This document shows positions 1-8,622 of a stretch of DNA of 13,457 bases, in pieces. The number at the start of each line of letters is the position of its first letter. The stretch's first letter is position 1. Below the pieces are notes generated by a model, which ran no database searches, had not been told where the DNA came from, and saw only the letters and a program-made list of their open reading frames with translations. This DNA is from CAYRTD01 sp964426915 (lineage in GTDB: Bacteria > Bacteroidota > Bacteroidia > Bacteroidales > GCA-2748055), in contig CAYRTD010000114.1 of NCBI GenBank assembly GCA_964426915.1, positions 1 through 13,457 on the forward strand. The letters are read 5' to 3'. The position numbers and the translations under genes were made by a program.

Positions 1-1
1 A

Positions 2-1537
2 CTAATTATATGCAGGACAGCTCTTTTTCCATTTCAGTCTCTGGTATTCAGACATTTTATCCTTACATCCGATAATAATATTCAGACCGGCTCTTATGTT
101 CATACTTCTGGCACTATAAGGCCATAAAAGACCCAGATCGGTTTCCCTAACATAATTTACCGGAATATGATCGGAAACCAGGTAAAGTTGAAGTGGCCCG
201 GTTCCGAACACAAAACCGAAACCAAGACTTTTAAAACCCCTGTCCATGAAAGAATAGCTGACAGAAGCAGTGAAAAACTCTGAGGGTCTTACAATTGCTG
301 TTAGACTAAGAGAAGGATATAACCGGCTGCTTAAGATTTCTCCCTCCAGAACCGCTCCAAGTCTTATCTTCTTTCGCCACTGATAATCAACACCTGCCAT
401 TAGCCGGAGCGGGATCAGAGCCACATAGGGGTTATCAGTAGATGAAAGGCTGAAACTTGAATATATACTGTCTTCCATTGCCTGCAGAAAATCAGTTTCA
501 TTTCCCGAGCTGAAATAATTGTTCAGATCGATTCCACGAAATTGAAATTCCTTATCCTGTGATATGGAATTTATATTTTTCCTCCAGTGTATAAAACCAA
601 GATCAAGAATACTTGCAGAAAGAACTACTTTTTCCGAATAATCGTAAATGACGCCTGCATCCAATGCAGCACCATGATTCCACGAGAACAGAAATGCCGG
701 CAGATCCGAAAGTGAATTAATATTACTCTGGATTCCACTGACATAACCATCATTCCCCACCTCGAAATCTACAGGTAAACTACCCCTGATCAGTAAATCT
801 GAAAGACCTCTTAGTTCAATGGGAGAATCCGAAGTCAGCATCCTTATATTGGAACGTCTTGTCTGTAAATGGGCAGAACCCAACAGGTACTTCAGCCTTA
901 CTCCTGCTGATAATCCGGGGTATATCATAAGTCCAGCTCCAAACGCAAATTCACTAAAGTTATATACATGAAGACCGGTCCCGTTAATATTAATCTCACG
1001 TGGAAGGTCTTTAGAAATGTCCCAGTTTCCGTCACGGATATCAATAATATCCCGGTTAAAAGACAACCGGATATTGGAACGGTTATTTACATTAAAGGAA
1101 AAAAACCAGTCATTAACAGAAAATCCCAAACCCAAAAAATTCACTTTAGCTCCCACCCGGATATGGTTCCGATTCCCAAGAGCATCAGATAAACCGTCCA
1201 TATCGAGACGAATTGTATCTCCCGTTATACCTCTTCCTCCATTAAAAGCCTGACGATGAGAAAATCCGGAATTCCTGTAATATGCCTGTAGCTGAGAGAT
1301 CAGAGGCAATTCAATATAATTCCTGCAGGTGTATGTAACAGCAGGATTCAGTGAGATGGTTTGAGGAATTTCATGCAGGAGGAATTGAGTCTTATCCTGA
1401 GCCGTTATTGGTCTCAGAAATATCAGGAATAACCAAAAAACCCATGACCCTTTTTTAAAGGTAATGAGAGTTGCAAGGGCATTACATTTCCTATGGTATT
1501 CAGAAGTCCTCAATGCTTGTACTAATGTCGAAAACAA
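2..1537 (-). CDS. DUF5723-like outer-membrane beta-barrel protein (start uncertain)
   Basis: Up to 511 residues, complete at its 3' end (TAG at 2-4). After a signal peptide (hydrophobic stretch at about residues 31-42, cleavage likely after A46 in ITAQ) the chain is rich in alternating beta-strand patterns, Gly/aromatic-rich segments and repeated statements of the type AGVRLKYLLG, LRLMAGVDYQW and FTASVSYSFMDRG. This is the pattern of Bacteroidota DUF5723/PorP-type outer-membrane proteins, whose function is mostly unknown. The frame opens only with TTG at 1537, inside the end of the upstream lipoprotein gene (38-nt overlap), and leaves an odd N-terminal extension of about 30 residues. No ATG or GTG occurs in frame before the signal peptide. 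The likelier start is the ATG at 1480-1482 in the other frame, joined by a -1 shift at 1450-1456 to give about 493 residues. The family call is from memory of sequence style, moderately sure; the gene itself is sure. Confidence 0.75.
   Translation of the reverse strand: MFSTLVQALRTSEYHRKCNALATLITFKKGSWVFWLFLIFLRPITAQDKTQFLLHEIPQTISLNPAVTYTCRNYIELPLISQLQAYYRNSGFSHRQAFNGGRGITGDTIRLDMDGLSDALGNRNHIRVGAKVNFLGLGFSVNDWFFSFNVNNRSNIRLSFNRDIIDIRDGNWDISKDLPREININGTGLHVYNFSEFAFGAGLMIYPGLSAGVRLKYLLGSAHLQTRRSNIRMLTSDSPIELRGLSDLLIRGSLPVDFEVGNDGYVSGIQSNINSLSDLPAFLFSWNHGAALDAGVIYDYSEKVVLSASILDLGFIHWRKNINSISQDKEFQFRGIDLNNYFSSGNETDFLQAMEDSIYSSFSLSSTDNPYVALIPLRLMAGVDYQWRKKIRLGAVLEGEILSSRLYPSLSLTAIVRPSEFFTASVSYSFMDRGFKSLGFGFVFGTGPLQLYLVSDHIPVNYVRETDLGLLWPYSARSMNIRAGLNIIIGCKDKMSEYQRLKWKKSCPAYN
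1450..1456 (-). other. A_AAA_AAG slippery heptamer at the frame junction
   Basis: Read on the minus strand this is AAAAAAG. In the frame of the ATG at 1480-1482 it is phased exactly as A_AAA_AAG, the heptamer used for -1 frameshifting in Escherichia coli dnaX. Without a shift the ATG frame runs MPLQLSLPLKKGHGFFGYS and then stops. A -1 slip joins MPLQLSLPLKK to GSWVFWLFLIFL, giving a signal peptide with a Lys-Lys n-region and a long hydrophobic core. The tract is also a simple run of six A, so a one-base deletion (sequencing error, true mutation or phase variation) would give the same picture. The heptamer and its phase are seen; programmed frameshifting is inference. Confidence 0.5.
1480..1492 (-). 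promoter_or_regulatory. Ribosome binding site and candidate ATG for the DUF5723-like gene
   Basis: On the minus strand AGGAAA (1492-1487) lies 4 nt before ATG (1482-1480), and this ATG begins 17 nt after the stop of the lipoprotein gene (TGA at 1502-1500). The spacing resembles that of the AGGAGGA site ahead of the lipoprotein gene. It is a better start than the TTG at 1537, but its frame differs by one base from the long coding frame, so it works only with the slip or indel at 1450-1456. Confidence 0.5.
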
Positions 1538-3137
1538 TCCCCATATTAAGGAATAAATTCTGGTTATCGAAAATTTTCACATTTTCATGAGATTCCGGAG
1601 TGCTCAGCAGGGCCTCACCAATAATATATCGGGTAGCCCTGATGTCTTCCAGCTTATCCCCTTGCAGATAACCTTCCACCTGCCCTGAGACAAAATCCGG
1701 ATTTTCGGTAAAGTCCTCAGTAGGATCAGCCGCCTGCACGCGCACAAAAGAATCGAAAAGAGTATCCCTCACTACCATTTCATGATCTGCCAGGTACAAC
1801 TGAAGGTCAATTTCAGCAGGAAAGGAATTTTCATAATAAAGTTTAAAGATTACCTGATTAACAATATCATCCACAGGAAAATCAAGTTCGGAAAAATTCA
1901 TAGACAGGGTATCTTTTACCTTAAGAAGTTTAGCCCTGCCATGAAATGGAAGTTTTAGCTCTACCCGGGTGGAAAATTTACTATCGGAGTGTACTACATT
2001 CTCTTTATTCACACCCTCCGGATTACTGAGAAATTCAACCTGAAAATTGATGCTTTGGGGAGTTGAGGTGGTAATGTCCCTCAAATTCGAATTATCAGAA
2101 CGGATCAAAAGACTGTCTTCTGCTCCCTCAGAAATATTTTCAGGCTCAGGATAGGAAGGATGAAAATATTTGGGAGGTACAGGTATCCCGGGGCCCCGGA
2201 CAAGTATAGTACCGTCCTCTTTCGTTAGAGCAGATATTTCCGGCAGGCCAAGTGCTATAGGAATACTGAAGGAGTTAAAGGTTTTAAAGCTGAGCTCCGG
2301 ATCAAGGAAATAAAAATCACCTCCGGCAAAGTTGTCATTTATGTCGGTAGAGAAACTGGTCCGTCCGAAATCAATCCTCTCACTACCCAGGTATCCGTAT
2401 ATTTTTTCCCATTGATCTATGTTAATATCGAAATGAAAACCGACCAAAGGTTTCGTAGCATAAAGAATACTATTCTGCTGTGGGTAGGAAACGGAAATAT
2501 TCACTTCAATCAGATTGTTTCTGTTTTCAGTATGACTTAAGCCAAGACTGTACCCATCAATATTTTCAATGATCCTTTCATCGCCCTGGTTAATTTGTAT
2601 CCGGAAACTTTCTCCTTTGAGTTTCAGTTCCGGGATTTCGATGACAATTTCACCCCTGGCATCCGGCAATTCAATTGAGGAAATGCTTAGCATGCCAGAT
2701 GACAGAATTATACGGTCAAGCTCAGCCCGGCTGCCCGTATTGGTAAGGAAAAGTGGTGCACTGAAGGAAGTCTCTGATTCGTATGAAGCTATGGACAGGT
2801 CAACGTCACTCCCTGTATAATTAGGGGAAGAAAACTCTTCAGAGATCGGATTAAACTGGAAAAGTGAGCTGGCAGACTCTGAAATAATTTCCCCGAAATA
2901 GTTCAAACTGATAATTCTGTCCGGATTTAATGCAATTACAGCATTATCTGAAGTCTGAAGATTTTCATCGAGACGGAAATCGAAATATCCCAGGGGAGTT
3001 GCCAATGCAGGATTAAGATCCAGAGAAGTATCCAGTTTGCTGAGAGTAAATTCCTCTTTGACACAACCTGAAAAAAACATGTTTCCGAGTAGCCAGACAG
3101 CAAAGAAAAATGTTGTATTTCTCACGATATATTTCAT
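1500..3137 (-). CDS. Hypothetical lipoprotein, probably surface or outer-membrane
   Basis: 545 residues with no family that I recognise. The N-terminus is a lipoprotein signal: basic start MKYIVRN, hydrophobic core to about residue 22 and lipobox FSGC with the lipidated Cys25. CVKEEF follows; Lys-Glu-Glu just after the cysteine resembles the lipoprotein export signal described in Bacteroidota, so surface exposure is possible (inference). The next segment, LDTSLDLNPALATPLGYFDF, is a type I have seen at the start of other uncharacterised Bacteroidota lipoproteins. The rest is beta-rich, acidic and without membrane segments. It is the first gene of a two-gene unit with the DUF5723-like protein downstream, so the pair may form one envelope complex. 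The ATG at 3137 is supported by a strong AGGAGGA upstream and by the signal peptide starting there. Confidence 0.85.
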   Translation of the reverse strand: MKYIVRNTTFFFAVWLLGNMFFSGCVKEEFTLSKLDTSLDLNPALATPLGYFDFRLDENLQTSDNAVIALNPDRIISLNYFGEIISESASSLFQFNPISEEFSSPNYTGSDVDLSIASYESETSFSAPLFLTNTGSRAELDRIILSSGMLSISSIELPDARGEIVIEIPELKLKGESFRIQINQGDERIIENIDGYSLGLSHTENRNNLIEVNISVSYPQQNSILYATKPLVGFHFDINIDQWEKIYGYLGSERIDFGRTSFSTDINDNFAGGDFYFLDPELSFKTFNSFSIPIALGLPEISALTKEDGTILVRGPGIPVPPKYFHPSYPEPENISEGAEDSLLIRSDNSNLRDITTSTPQSINFQVEFLSNPEGVNKENVVHSDSKFSTRVELKLPFHGRAKLLKVKDTLSMNFSELDFPVDDIVNQVIFKLYYENSFPAEIDLQLYLADHEMVVRDTLFDSFVRVQAADPTEDFTENPDFVSGQVEGYLQGDKLEDIRATRYIIGEALLSTPESHENVKIFDNQNLFLNMGIVFDISTSIEDF

Positions 3138-3435
3138 AATGTCCTCCTGCTTACAACATATTTTGTATTAAATATTTGTTCCTTAAAATCCGGATTTCCA
3201 ATAATTAAACATCTTATTTTAGAATAGGTGACTTTTTCACACTCAACTAAAAAGAAAACGTAAATTTTATACCAATAGTTCATCAGTAATGTTATTCATC
3301 AGGAATTATTTACTAATCATATCTTTCTGCCGGATTAAGTCAAAAAGACAAAAAATATTATTTATTTTGAAAAAATAATGACTTGTCAGATAAAGGATAT
3401 TGTTTATTACGGGCCGATGAGGACAAATAGCCATA
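3138..3435. promoter_or_regulatory. Divergent AT-rich intergenic region
   Basis: This 298-nt gap separates the minus-strand lipoprotein unit from plus-strand pbpC and should hold both promoters. It is strongly AT-rich. I found no clean match to the Bacteroidota sigma promoter (TTTG, 19-21 nt, TAnnTTTG) on either strand and no convincing operator. Fragments such as TATTTTG near 3158-3164 and 3363-3369 are only partial matches. No small gene or RNA is evident. Confidence 0.4.
3142..3148 (-). promoter_or_regulatory. Strong Shine-Dalgarno site (AGGAGGA)
   Basis: Minus-strand AGGAGGA ends 4 nt before the ATG of the lipoprotein gene. Such a perfect site is unusual in Bacteroidota, where most leaders are AT-rich without one. 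It fixes the start at 3137. Confidence 0.6.
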
Positions 3436-5820
3436 ATGGATAAAAAAAGACTAAATAAGTCTGAGTTATTCCGCATCACCCTATTCCTGCTGGTGATTGT
3501 TGTGGCATACTGGAATATTCTTCCGAAACCTTTGTTTCATGATCCCTCATCTACAGTGGTATTCGACAGGGACGGAGAACTTCTGGGAGCCCGGATCTCG
3601 GAAGACGGCCAGTGGCGTTTTCCCGAATCCGACAGTGTAGCCTATAAATTCAGAGAATGCCTGATAAATTTCGAAGACAAGTATTTTTTCCGGCATCCGG
3701 GAATAAATCCATTCTCCCTGGGAAGAGCATTACTTCAGAATATCCGTGAAGGAGAAGTTGTAAGTGGTGGAAGTACTATTAGCATGCAGGTTATAAGACT
3801 GTCAAGAAAAGAAAAACCACGGACAATTAAAGAAAAAATTATTGAGATATTACTTGCTCTCAGGTTGGAACTGGGCATGACAAAAGATGAAATTCTAAAT
3901 CTCTACGCCAGCAATGCTCCCTTTGGAGGAAATGTAGTTGGGCTGGAAACTGCGGCCTGGAGATATTTTGGCACACATTCTTATAATCTTTCATGGGCTG
4001 AGTCGGCCCTTCTCGCTGTACTCCCAAATGCCCCTTCACTCATGCATCCAGGTAAAAATCGCAAATCCCTTCTGGCGAAAAGGAATCGCCTTCTCCTCAG
4101 ACTCAGAAAAAAACATATTCTTACAGACATAGATTATCAGCTCGCTCTTAGCGAAGAGCTACCTGCCGCACCCCATGATCTTCCTGTTTGCGCTTATCAT
4201 CTCACTGAAAGGTTAAATATAGAAATGCCCGGTAAACGGATATTTTCCACTATCGATAAAGAATTACAAGAAAAAGTCAATCAGCTTGTTCTGCGTTCTA
4301 AAAACAAATTATACGGGATGGGGATCAGGAATGCAGCTTGTCTGGTTACGGATATAAATAAAGGCGAAGTACTGGCATACATTGGAAATATAAGAAATAA
4401 TGTCCATCCGGAATATGGAGGAGACGTTGATATAATCCCATCGGCCAGAAGCTCCGGAAGTATTTTTAAGCCACTTTTATACGCCATGATGCAGTACAGG
4501 GGAGAAATCCTCCCCCACACTCTTATAGCGGACATTCCTACCCGTTTTGGGAATTACAGTCCGAAGAACTACCGAAGAGGTTATGACGGTATTGTCACAG
4601 CGTCTGAGGCTCTGGCCCGTTCCCTGAATGTCCCTGCAGTCAGAATGCTTCACCAATACGGTAATGAACGTTTCCTTCATGATCTCAGAAGAATGGGATT
4701 GGGCACACTGAACCGGCCAGGCGACCATTATGGTTTAAGTTTAATACTGGGAGGAGCCGAATGCAGCCTTGAAGATCTTTCTTCCGTATATTCATCCATG
4801 GCAAGGGTACTGAGACATTACAATGAAAGTAATGGGAGATATTTTCGTCGGGACTGGAAGAAAATCCGATTCATTAAATCCGCAGTAGATAAAACCAAAA
4901 CCGGAAATACCGCCGGCATGATCCCGGGTGAGGAACAGGGATTACTCGGTGCAGGAGCTATCTGGACGACCTTTGAGGCACTCAGGGAAGTAAATCGCCC
5001 TGTATCCCAGAATGGCTGGAAAATATTTTCGTCTTCAAGAAAAGTAGCCTGGAAAACGGGCACTAGCTTTGGTTTTCGCGACGGCTGGGCAATTGGCACC
5101 ACTCCCAATCATGTTGTGGCCATCTGGACAGGCAATGCTGATGGTGAAGGACGTCCCGGTCTTTCAGGATTGAACACCGCAGCTCCTCTTCTTTTTGAGG
5201 TATTAAACCTACTTCCTGCTTCGGGATGGTTTGAAGTACCCTATGATGACCTGAAGTGGGTACAAACCTGTAAAATTTCGGGACACAAAGCCGGCAGGTA
5301 TTGCACCGAAACGGATAGCATCCTGGTTAGTCCGGCCGGAAACAAAACGGATATTTGCCCCTATCATCGCCTTATCCATCTCGACAAAGAAAAAAAACAA
5401 CGGGTAAACAGCAGCTGTTATCCGGTTGCATCTATTAACCACACCCCCTGGTTTGTCCTGCCTCCTGCACAGGAATGGTTTTACAGGCAAAAAGAACCAT
5501 CCTACCTCAGTCTACCCCCCATGGCAAAGAACTGCAGCGATGATGACGATATTCCGCAGATTCAGATCATTTACCCCTACCAGGGCTCTGTTATTTATGT
5601 TCCTTATGAGTTGAATGGGGAAAAAGGAAGAGTGGTTTTTGAAGCGGCCCACAGAGAGCCTGAATCTATGATATTCTGGAGCATTGACAATGAATTTATC
5701 ACCTCAACTTCTGATTTTCACCAGATCTCCGTATTACCGGCAGAAGGAATACACACACTCACTCTAGTGGATGAGAAGGGTAACAGGAGCAGGGTAAATT
5801 TTGAAGTTGTTGAAAAATGA
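3436..5820 (+). CDS. pbpC: Penicillin-binding protein 1C (bifunctional transglycosylase/transpeptidase)
   Basis: 794 residues, the normal size for PBP1C. An N-terminal membrane anchor spans about residues 11-29. The GT51 glycosyltransferase domain follows, with E80-D81 in EDKYFFRHPG and GGSTISMQ at 111-118. The transpeptidase domain has the nucleophile in S342-I-F-K345, S396-L-N398 and K540-T-G542, so all three penicillin-binding motifs are intact. The tail has the cysteine-containing linker typical of PBP1C (C612, C623, C641, C661) and a BiPBP_C beta-domain at about 705-794. It polymerises and cross-links peptidoglycan on the outer face of the inner membrane; in Escherichia coli it is non-essential. 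The ATG at 3436 sits behind a GAGG-containing leader and gives a short basic n-region before the anchor. The alpha-2-macroglobulin gene that commonly neighbours pbpC is not next to it here. A plus-strand glycan cluster starts soon after but looks unrelated. Confidence 0.95.
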   Translation: MDKKRLNKSELFRITLFLLVIVVAYWNILPKPLFHDPSSTVVFDRDGELLGARISEDGQWRFPESDSVAYKFRECLINFEDKYFFRHPGINPFSLGRALLQNIREGEVVSGGSTISMQVIRLSRKEKPRTIKEKIIEILLALRLELGMTKDEILNLYASNAPFGGNVVGLETAAWRYFGTHSYNLSWAESALLAVLPNAPSLMHPGKNRKSLLAKRNRLLLRLRKKHILTDIDYQLALSEELPAAPHDLPVCAYHLTERLNIEMPGKRIFSTIDKELQEKVNQLVLRSKNKLYGMGIRNAACLVTDINKGEVLAYIGNIRNNVHPEYGGDVDIIPSARSSGSIFKPLLYAMMQYRGEILPHTLIADIPTRFGNYSPKNYRRGYDGIVTASEALARSLNVPAVRMLHQYGNERFLHDLRRMGLGTLNRPGDHYGLSLILGGAECSLEDLSSVYSSMARVLRHYNESNGRYFRRDWKKIRFIKSAVDKTKTGNTAGMIPGEEQGLLGAGAIWTTFEALREVNRPVSQNGWKIFSSSRKVAWKTGTSFGFRDGWAIGTTPNHVVAIWTGNADGEGRPGLSGLNTAAPLLFEVLNLLPASGWFEVPYDDLKWVQTCKISGHKAGRYCTETDSILVSPAGNKTDICPYHRLIHLDKEKKQRVNSSCYPVASINHTPWFVLPPAQEWFYRQKEPSYLSLPPMAKNCSDDDDIPQIQIIYPYQGSVIYVPYELNGEKGRVVFEAAHREPESMIFWSIDNEFITSTSDFHQISVLPAEGIHTLTLVDEKGNRSRVNFEVVEK

Positions 5821-5852
5821 AGGTTTTGAAGACATATTACCTGAGATAATTG

Positions 5853-5936
5853 ATGAGCTTTGGTAAATTCTTTTGCATCTGGTTTTATTTATCTTTATTT
5901 TCGTCAGGTTGCTTGAAAATTAACCTTAAATATATC
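5853..5936 (+). other. In-frame upstream extension of the GH3 gene encoding a second lipoprotein signal
   Basis: From ATG 5853 the same frame reads MSFGKFFCIWFYLSLFSSGC before reaching the MMTSIKSG start. It is itself a plausible lipoprotein signal (core IWFYLSLF, lipobox SSGC). If used, the protein would be lipidated at this earlier cysteine and would keep the second hydrophobic stretch as mature sequence, which is unlikely. I therefore place the start at 5937, but the extension is open, in frame and signal-like. Confidence 0.4.
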
Positions 5937-8597
5937 ATGATGACATCAATCAAATCAGGAATAAAAACCAATTATCTCTACTTGGGATTTGTTTTAATCG
6001 CCACCTTTTCTCTTTTCTCTTCCTGTTCAACCCCAGAGGAAGCTTACCTTGATACCAGTTTGTCTTTTGAGGAGCGTACTGCCGACCTTGTCTCGAAAAT
6101 GACACTTGAAGAAAAAATAGCACAAATGAATTATGAGGCACCTGCTATTGAAAGGCTGGGCATTCCTGAATATAACTGGTGGAACGAATGTTTGCATGGA
6201 GTTGGCAGGGCAGGTCTGGCCACAGTGTTTCCTCAGGCCATTGGTATGGCTGCTATGTGGGATAGTGAGAAAATGTTTCAGATTGCTACGGTAGTATCGG
6301 ATGAAGCCCGGGCCAAACATCATGATTTTGCTTCAAAGGGGCAGAGGAATATTTACCAGGGGCTGACTTTCTGGACACCGAATATTAATATTTTTCGCGA
6401 TCCGCGTTGGGGAAGGGGCATGGAAACCTATGGAGAGGATCCCTGGTTAACCGGTGAATTAGCTATTCAGTACATCAAAGGCCTCCAGGGTGATGATCCG
6501 CGTTACCTGAAGCTTGTCGCTACTTCCAAACATTTTGTGGTACATAGTGGTCCTGAGCCGGACCGGCATCGTTTTAATGCAATTCCTTCGGACAGAGATT
6601 TTATTGAAACCTATACCCCGCATTTTAAGCGCACTGTCCAGGAGTCTGGTGTTTATTCGGTTATGTGTGCATATAACCGCCTATACGGTGAACCTTGTTG
6701 CGGAAGCCAGTTTGTTGAAAATTTATTGCGTGAAGAGTGGGGATTTGAAGGGTATATTGTATCCGACTGCTGGGCTATTCGTGATTTTTACCGTGAAGGT
6801 GACCATGAAATAGTTAACAATGTTGAAGAGGCCGCGGCAATGGCTGTCAGGGCGGGTACTGATCTGAATTGCGGTAATTCTTATCCCGCTTTGATTGAGG
6901 CATACAACCAGGGCCTTGTTACCGAAGAGGAAATAGATATTTGTGTTAGCAGATTAATGTTGGCACGCATGAAACTTGGTATGTTTGATCCTCCTTCGAT
7001 GGTTGACCATACCAGTATTCCCATTTCGGTTGTAGACAGTGAAAAACATCAGGAAATGGCCCTGGAAGCTGCCAGAAAATCCATGGTGTTACTCAAAAAT
7101 GAAAATAATATCCTGCCTCTTGATAAAAACGTCAAAAGGGTTGCAGTAATCGGACCCAATGCCGACAATATTGATGCTTTACTGGCTAATTATAATGGAT
7201 TTCCTTCCAGCCCTGTGACTCCCTACAATGGGATCAAAGAGAAACTAACCGGTTCGGTTGTTGAGTATGTTCCCGGTAGCCGCCTGGCAGAAGAGTTTCC
7301 TTTAATGGGTCCTGTTTCACCAGAAAATCTTTTTTCGGATAGTTCTCTATCTCAGAAAGGATTGAAAGCCTCTTACTATAACAATTTAGATTATGAGGGA
7401 GACCCTGTTTATGAAGGGATTGATGAAGAGGTGGATTTTGTATGGTGGGACGATGAACCAAAACCAGGGGTTTCCAATGAGGAATTTTCAGTAATATGGG
7501 ATGGTTATCTTGTACCGGAAATCTCGGGTCAATACAGCTTTGGTGGTGATGGATTCCCGGCTTTCGAAATTGAATTGGAAGGCGAAACTATTCACCAATT
7601 CTCCAATGTTCATCATCCGGATATGCGTTATTCCAAACTATGGCTTGAATCCGGAAAACCTTATAAGATCAGGATCAAATACGAACAAAGAAACTCAACT
7701 CATCCAATGATGAAGTTGGTTTGGGAAGTTCCCGGCAGGGACCTGAAACAGGAAGCATTGGATTTAGCAGCAGGATCTGACCTGGTTATAATGGCCATGG
7801 GTCTTAGTCCCCGACTCGAAGGTGAGGAGATGAAGGTCTCTGTCCCCGGCTTCGCAGGTGGCGATCGCACCAAACTCTCATTGCCGTCTGTACAAACCGA
7901 ACTGATTAAAGCAGTAATGGAACTGAAAAAACCAACTGTTCTGGTTTTGCTTAACGGAAGTGCGGTTTCATTTGAGTGGGAGGCCGAGAATGTTCCGGCT
8001 ATTCTTGAGGCCTGGTATCCCGGACAGGCAGGCGGCACAGCCATTGCAGATGTGCTTTTTGGAGATTACAATCCGGCGGGCAGACTTCCTGTCACCTTTT
8101 ACAGATCTGTTGAACAATTACCACCATTTGATGATTATGGGATGGAGGGGCGCACCTATAAATTTTTCAAAGGAGAGCCGCTTTATGAATTTGGTTTTGG
8201 CCTGAGCTATACCACTTTTCAATATAATAACATGACTGTACCTGATGAATTAAAGGCAGGTGAAATGCTGAATGTTACCGTTGATGTTACCAATACCGGT
8301 GAAATCAACGGAGAGGAAGTTGTACAGCTCTATTTATCATTTCCTGAAAACAAAGATGCCCCTGTCCGTACTCTTCAGGGATTCCAGAGGGTTCACTTAA
8401 ATGCAGGAGAAACAAAGAGTATTAGCTTCGTGCTTTCACCGGAACAAATGGCATTATATCATCCTGAACATGAACTTGTCGTTACAGAAGGACCTGTTGT
8501 AGTATCGGTAGGCGGCAAACAACCGGATGATGATTCTCTGAAATCCGGCCTCGTCGTTCAAAAGCAGGTAAATATTTCAGAAGATCATATTCTGTGA
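5937..8597 (+). CDS. GH3 beta-glucosidase/beta-xylosidase lipoprotein with PA14 insert
   Basis: 886 residues from the ATG at 5937 (the open frame extends to a TTG at 5850). The signal peptide MMTSIKSGIKTNYLYLGF ends in lipobox LFSSC, so this is an envelope lipoprotein. Numbering from the 5850 frame: GH3 N-domain about 75-380, with YNWWNECLHGVGRAG, the PRWGRGMETYGEDP block, KHF at 227-229 and the nucleophile D306 in GYIVSDCW. The GH3 C-domain begins at about 412 (VLLKNENNILPL). A PA14 sugar-binding insert lies at about 503-628 (LKASYYNNLDYEG). The C-domain resumes near 635 with candidate acid/base E657 or E659 in SPRLEGEE, and a fibronectin-III-like domain closes at about 805-890. The WWNECLHG and YGEDP blocks resemble secreted beta-xylosidases and beta-glucosidases; the sugar cannot be fixed by eye. 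The sulfatase gene begins 25 nt downstream, so the two are probably co-transcribed and may act on one sulfated glycan. Confidence 0.92.
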   Translation: MMTSIKSGIKTNYLYLGFVLIATFSLFSSCSTPEEAYLDTSLSFEERTADLVSKMTLEEKIAQMNYEAPAIERLGIPEYNWWNECLHGVGRAGLATVFPQAIGMAAMWDSEKMFQIATVVSDEARAKHHDFASKGQRNIYQGLTFWTPNINIFRDPRWGRGMETYGEDPWLTGELAIQYIKGLQGDDPRYLKLVATSKHFVVHSGPEPDRHRFNAIPSDRDFIETYTPHFKRTVQESGVYSVMCAYNRLYGEPCCGSQFVENLLREEWGFEGYIVSDCWAIRDFYREGDHEIVNNVEEAAAMAVRAGTDLNCGNSYPALIEAYNQGLVTEEEIDICVSRLMLARMKLGMFDPPSMVDHTSIPISVVDSEKHQEMALEAARKSMVLLKNENNILPLDKNVKRVAVIGPNADNIDALLANYNGFPSSPVTPYNGIKEKLTGSVVEYVPGSRLAEEFPLMGPVSPENLFSDSSLSQKGLKASYYNNLDYEGDPVYEGIDEEVDFVWWDDEPKPGVSNEEFSVIWDGYLVPEISGQYSFGGDGFPAFEIELEGETIHQFSNVHHPDMRYSKLWLESGKPYKIRIKYEQRNSTHPMMKLVWEVPGRDLKQEALDLAAGSDLVIMAMGLSPRLEGEEMKVSVPGFAGGDRTKLSLPSVQTELIKAVMELKKPTVLVLLNGSAVSFEWEAENVPAILEAWYPGQAGGTAIADVLFGDYNPAGRLPVTFYRSVEQLPPFDDYGMEGRTYKFFKGEPLYEFGFGLSYTTFQYNNMTVPDELKAGEMLNVTVDVTNTGEINGEEVVQLYLSFPENKDAPVRTLQGFQRVHLNAGETKSISFVLSPEQMALYHPEHELVVTEGPVVVSVGGKQPDDDSLKSGLVVQKQVNISEDHIL

Positions 8598-8622
8598 TTA
8601 AATACAGATAGATTAATCAAAA

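Noticed and set aside
3228..3240. GTGA-CTTTT-TCAC palindrome in the divergent intergenic region
   Set aside because: The arms are only 4 bp around a 5-nt spacer, expected by chance in AT-rich DNA.
3138..3435. Partial Bacteroidota promoter matches (TATTTTG, TATTTG)
   Set aside because: None has a full TAnnTTTG with a TTTG box 19-21 nt upstream, and spacing to the genes is poor.
5390..5397. A8 tract inside pbpC as a possible frameshift or phase-variation site
   Set aside because: The reading frame continues on both sides through conserved PBP1C sequence, so there is no sign of a shift.
7700..8044. 114-residue minus-strand open frame within the GH3 gene
   Set aside because: It is antisense to conserved GH3 C-domain sequence and has no family-like motifs.
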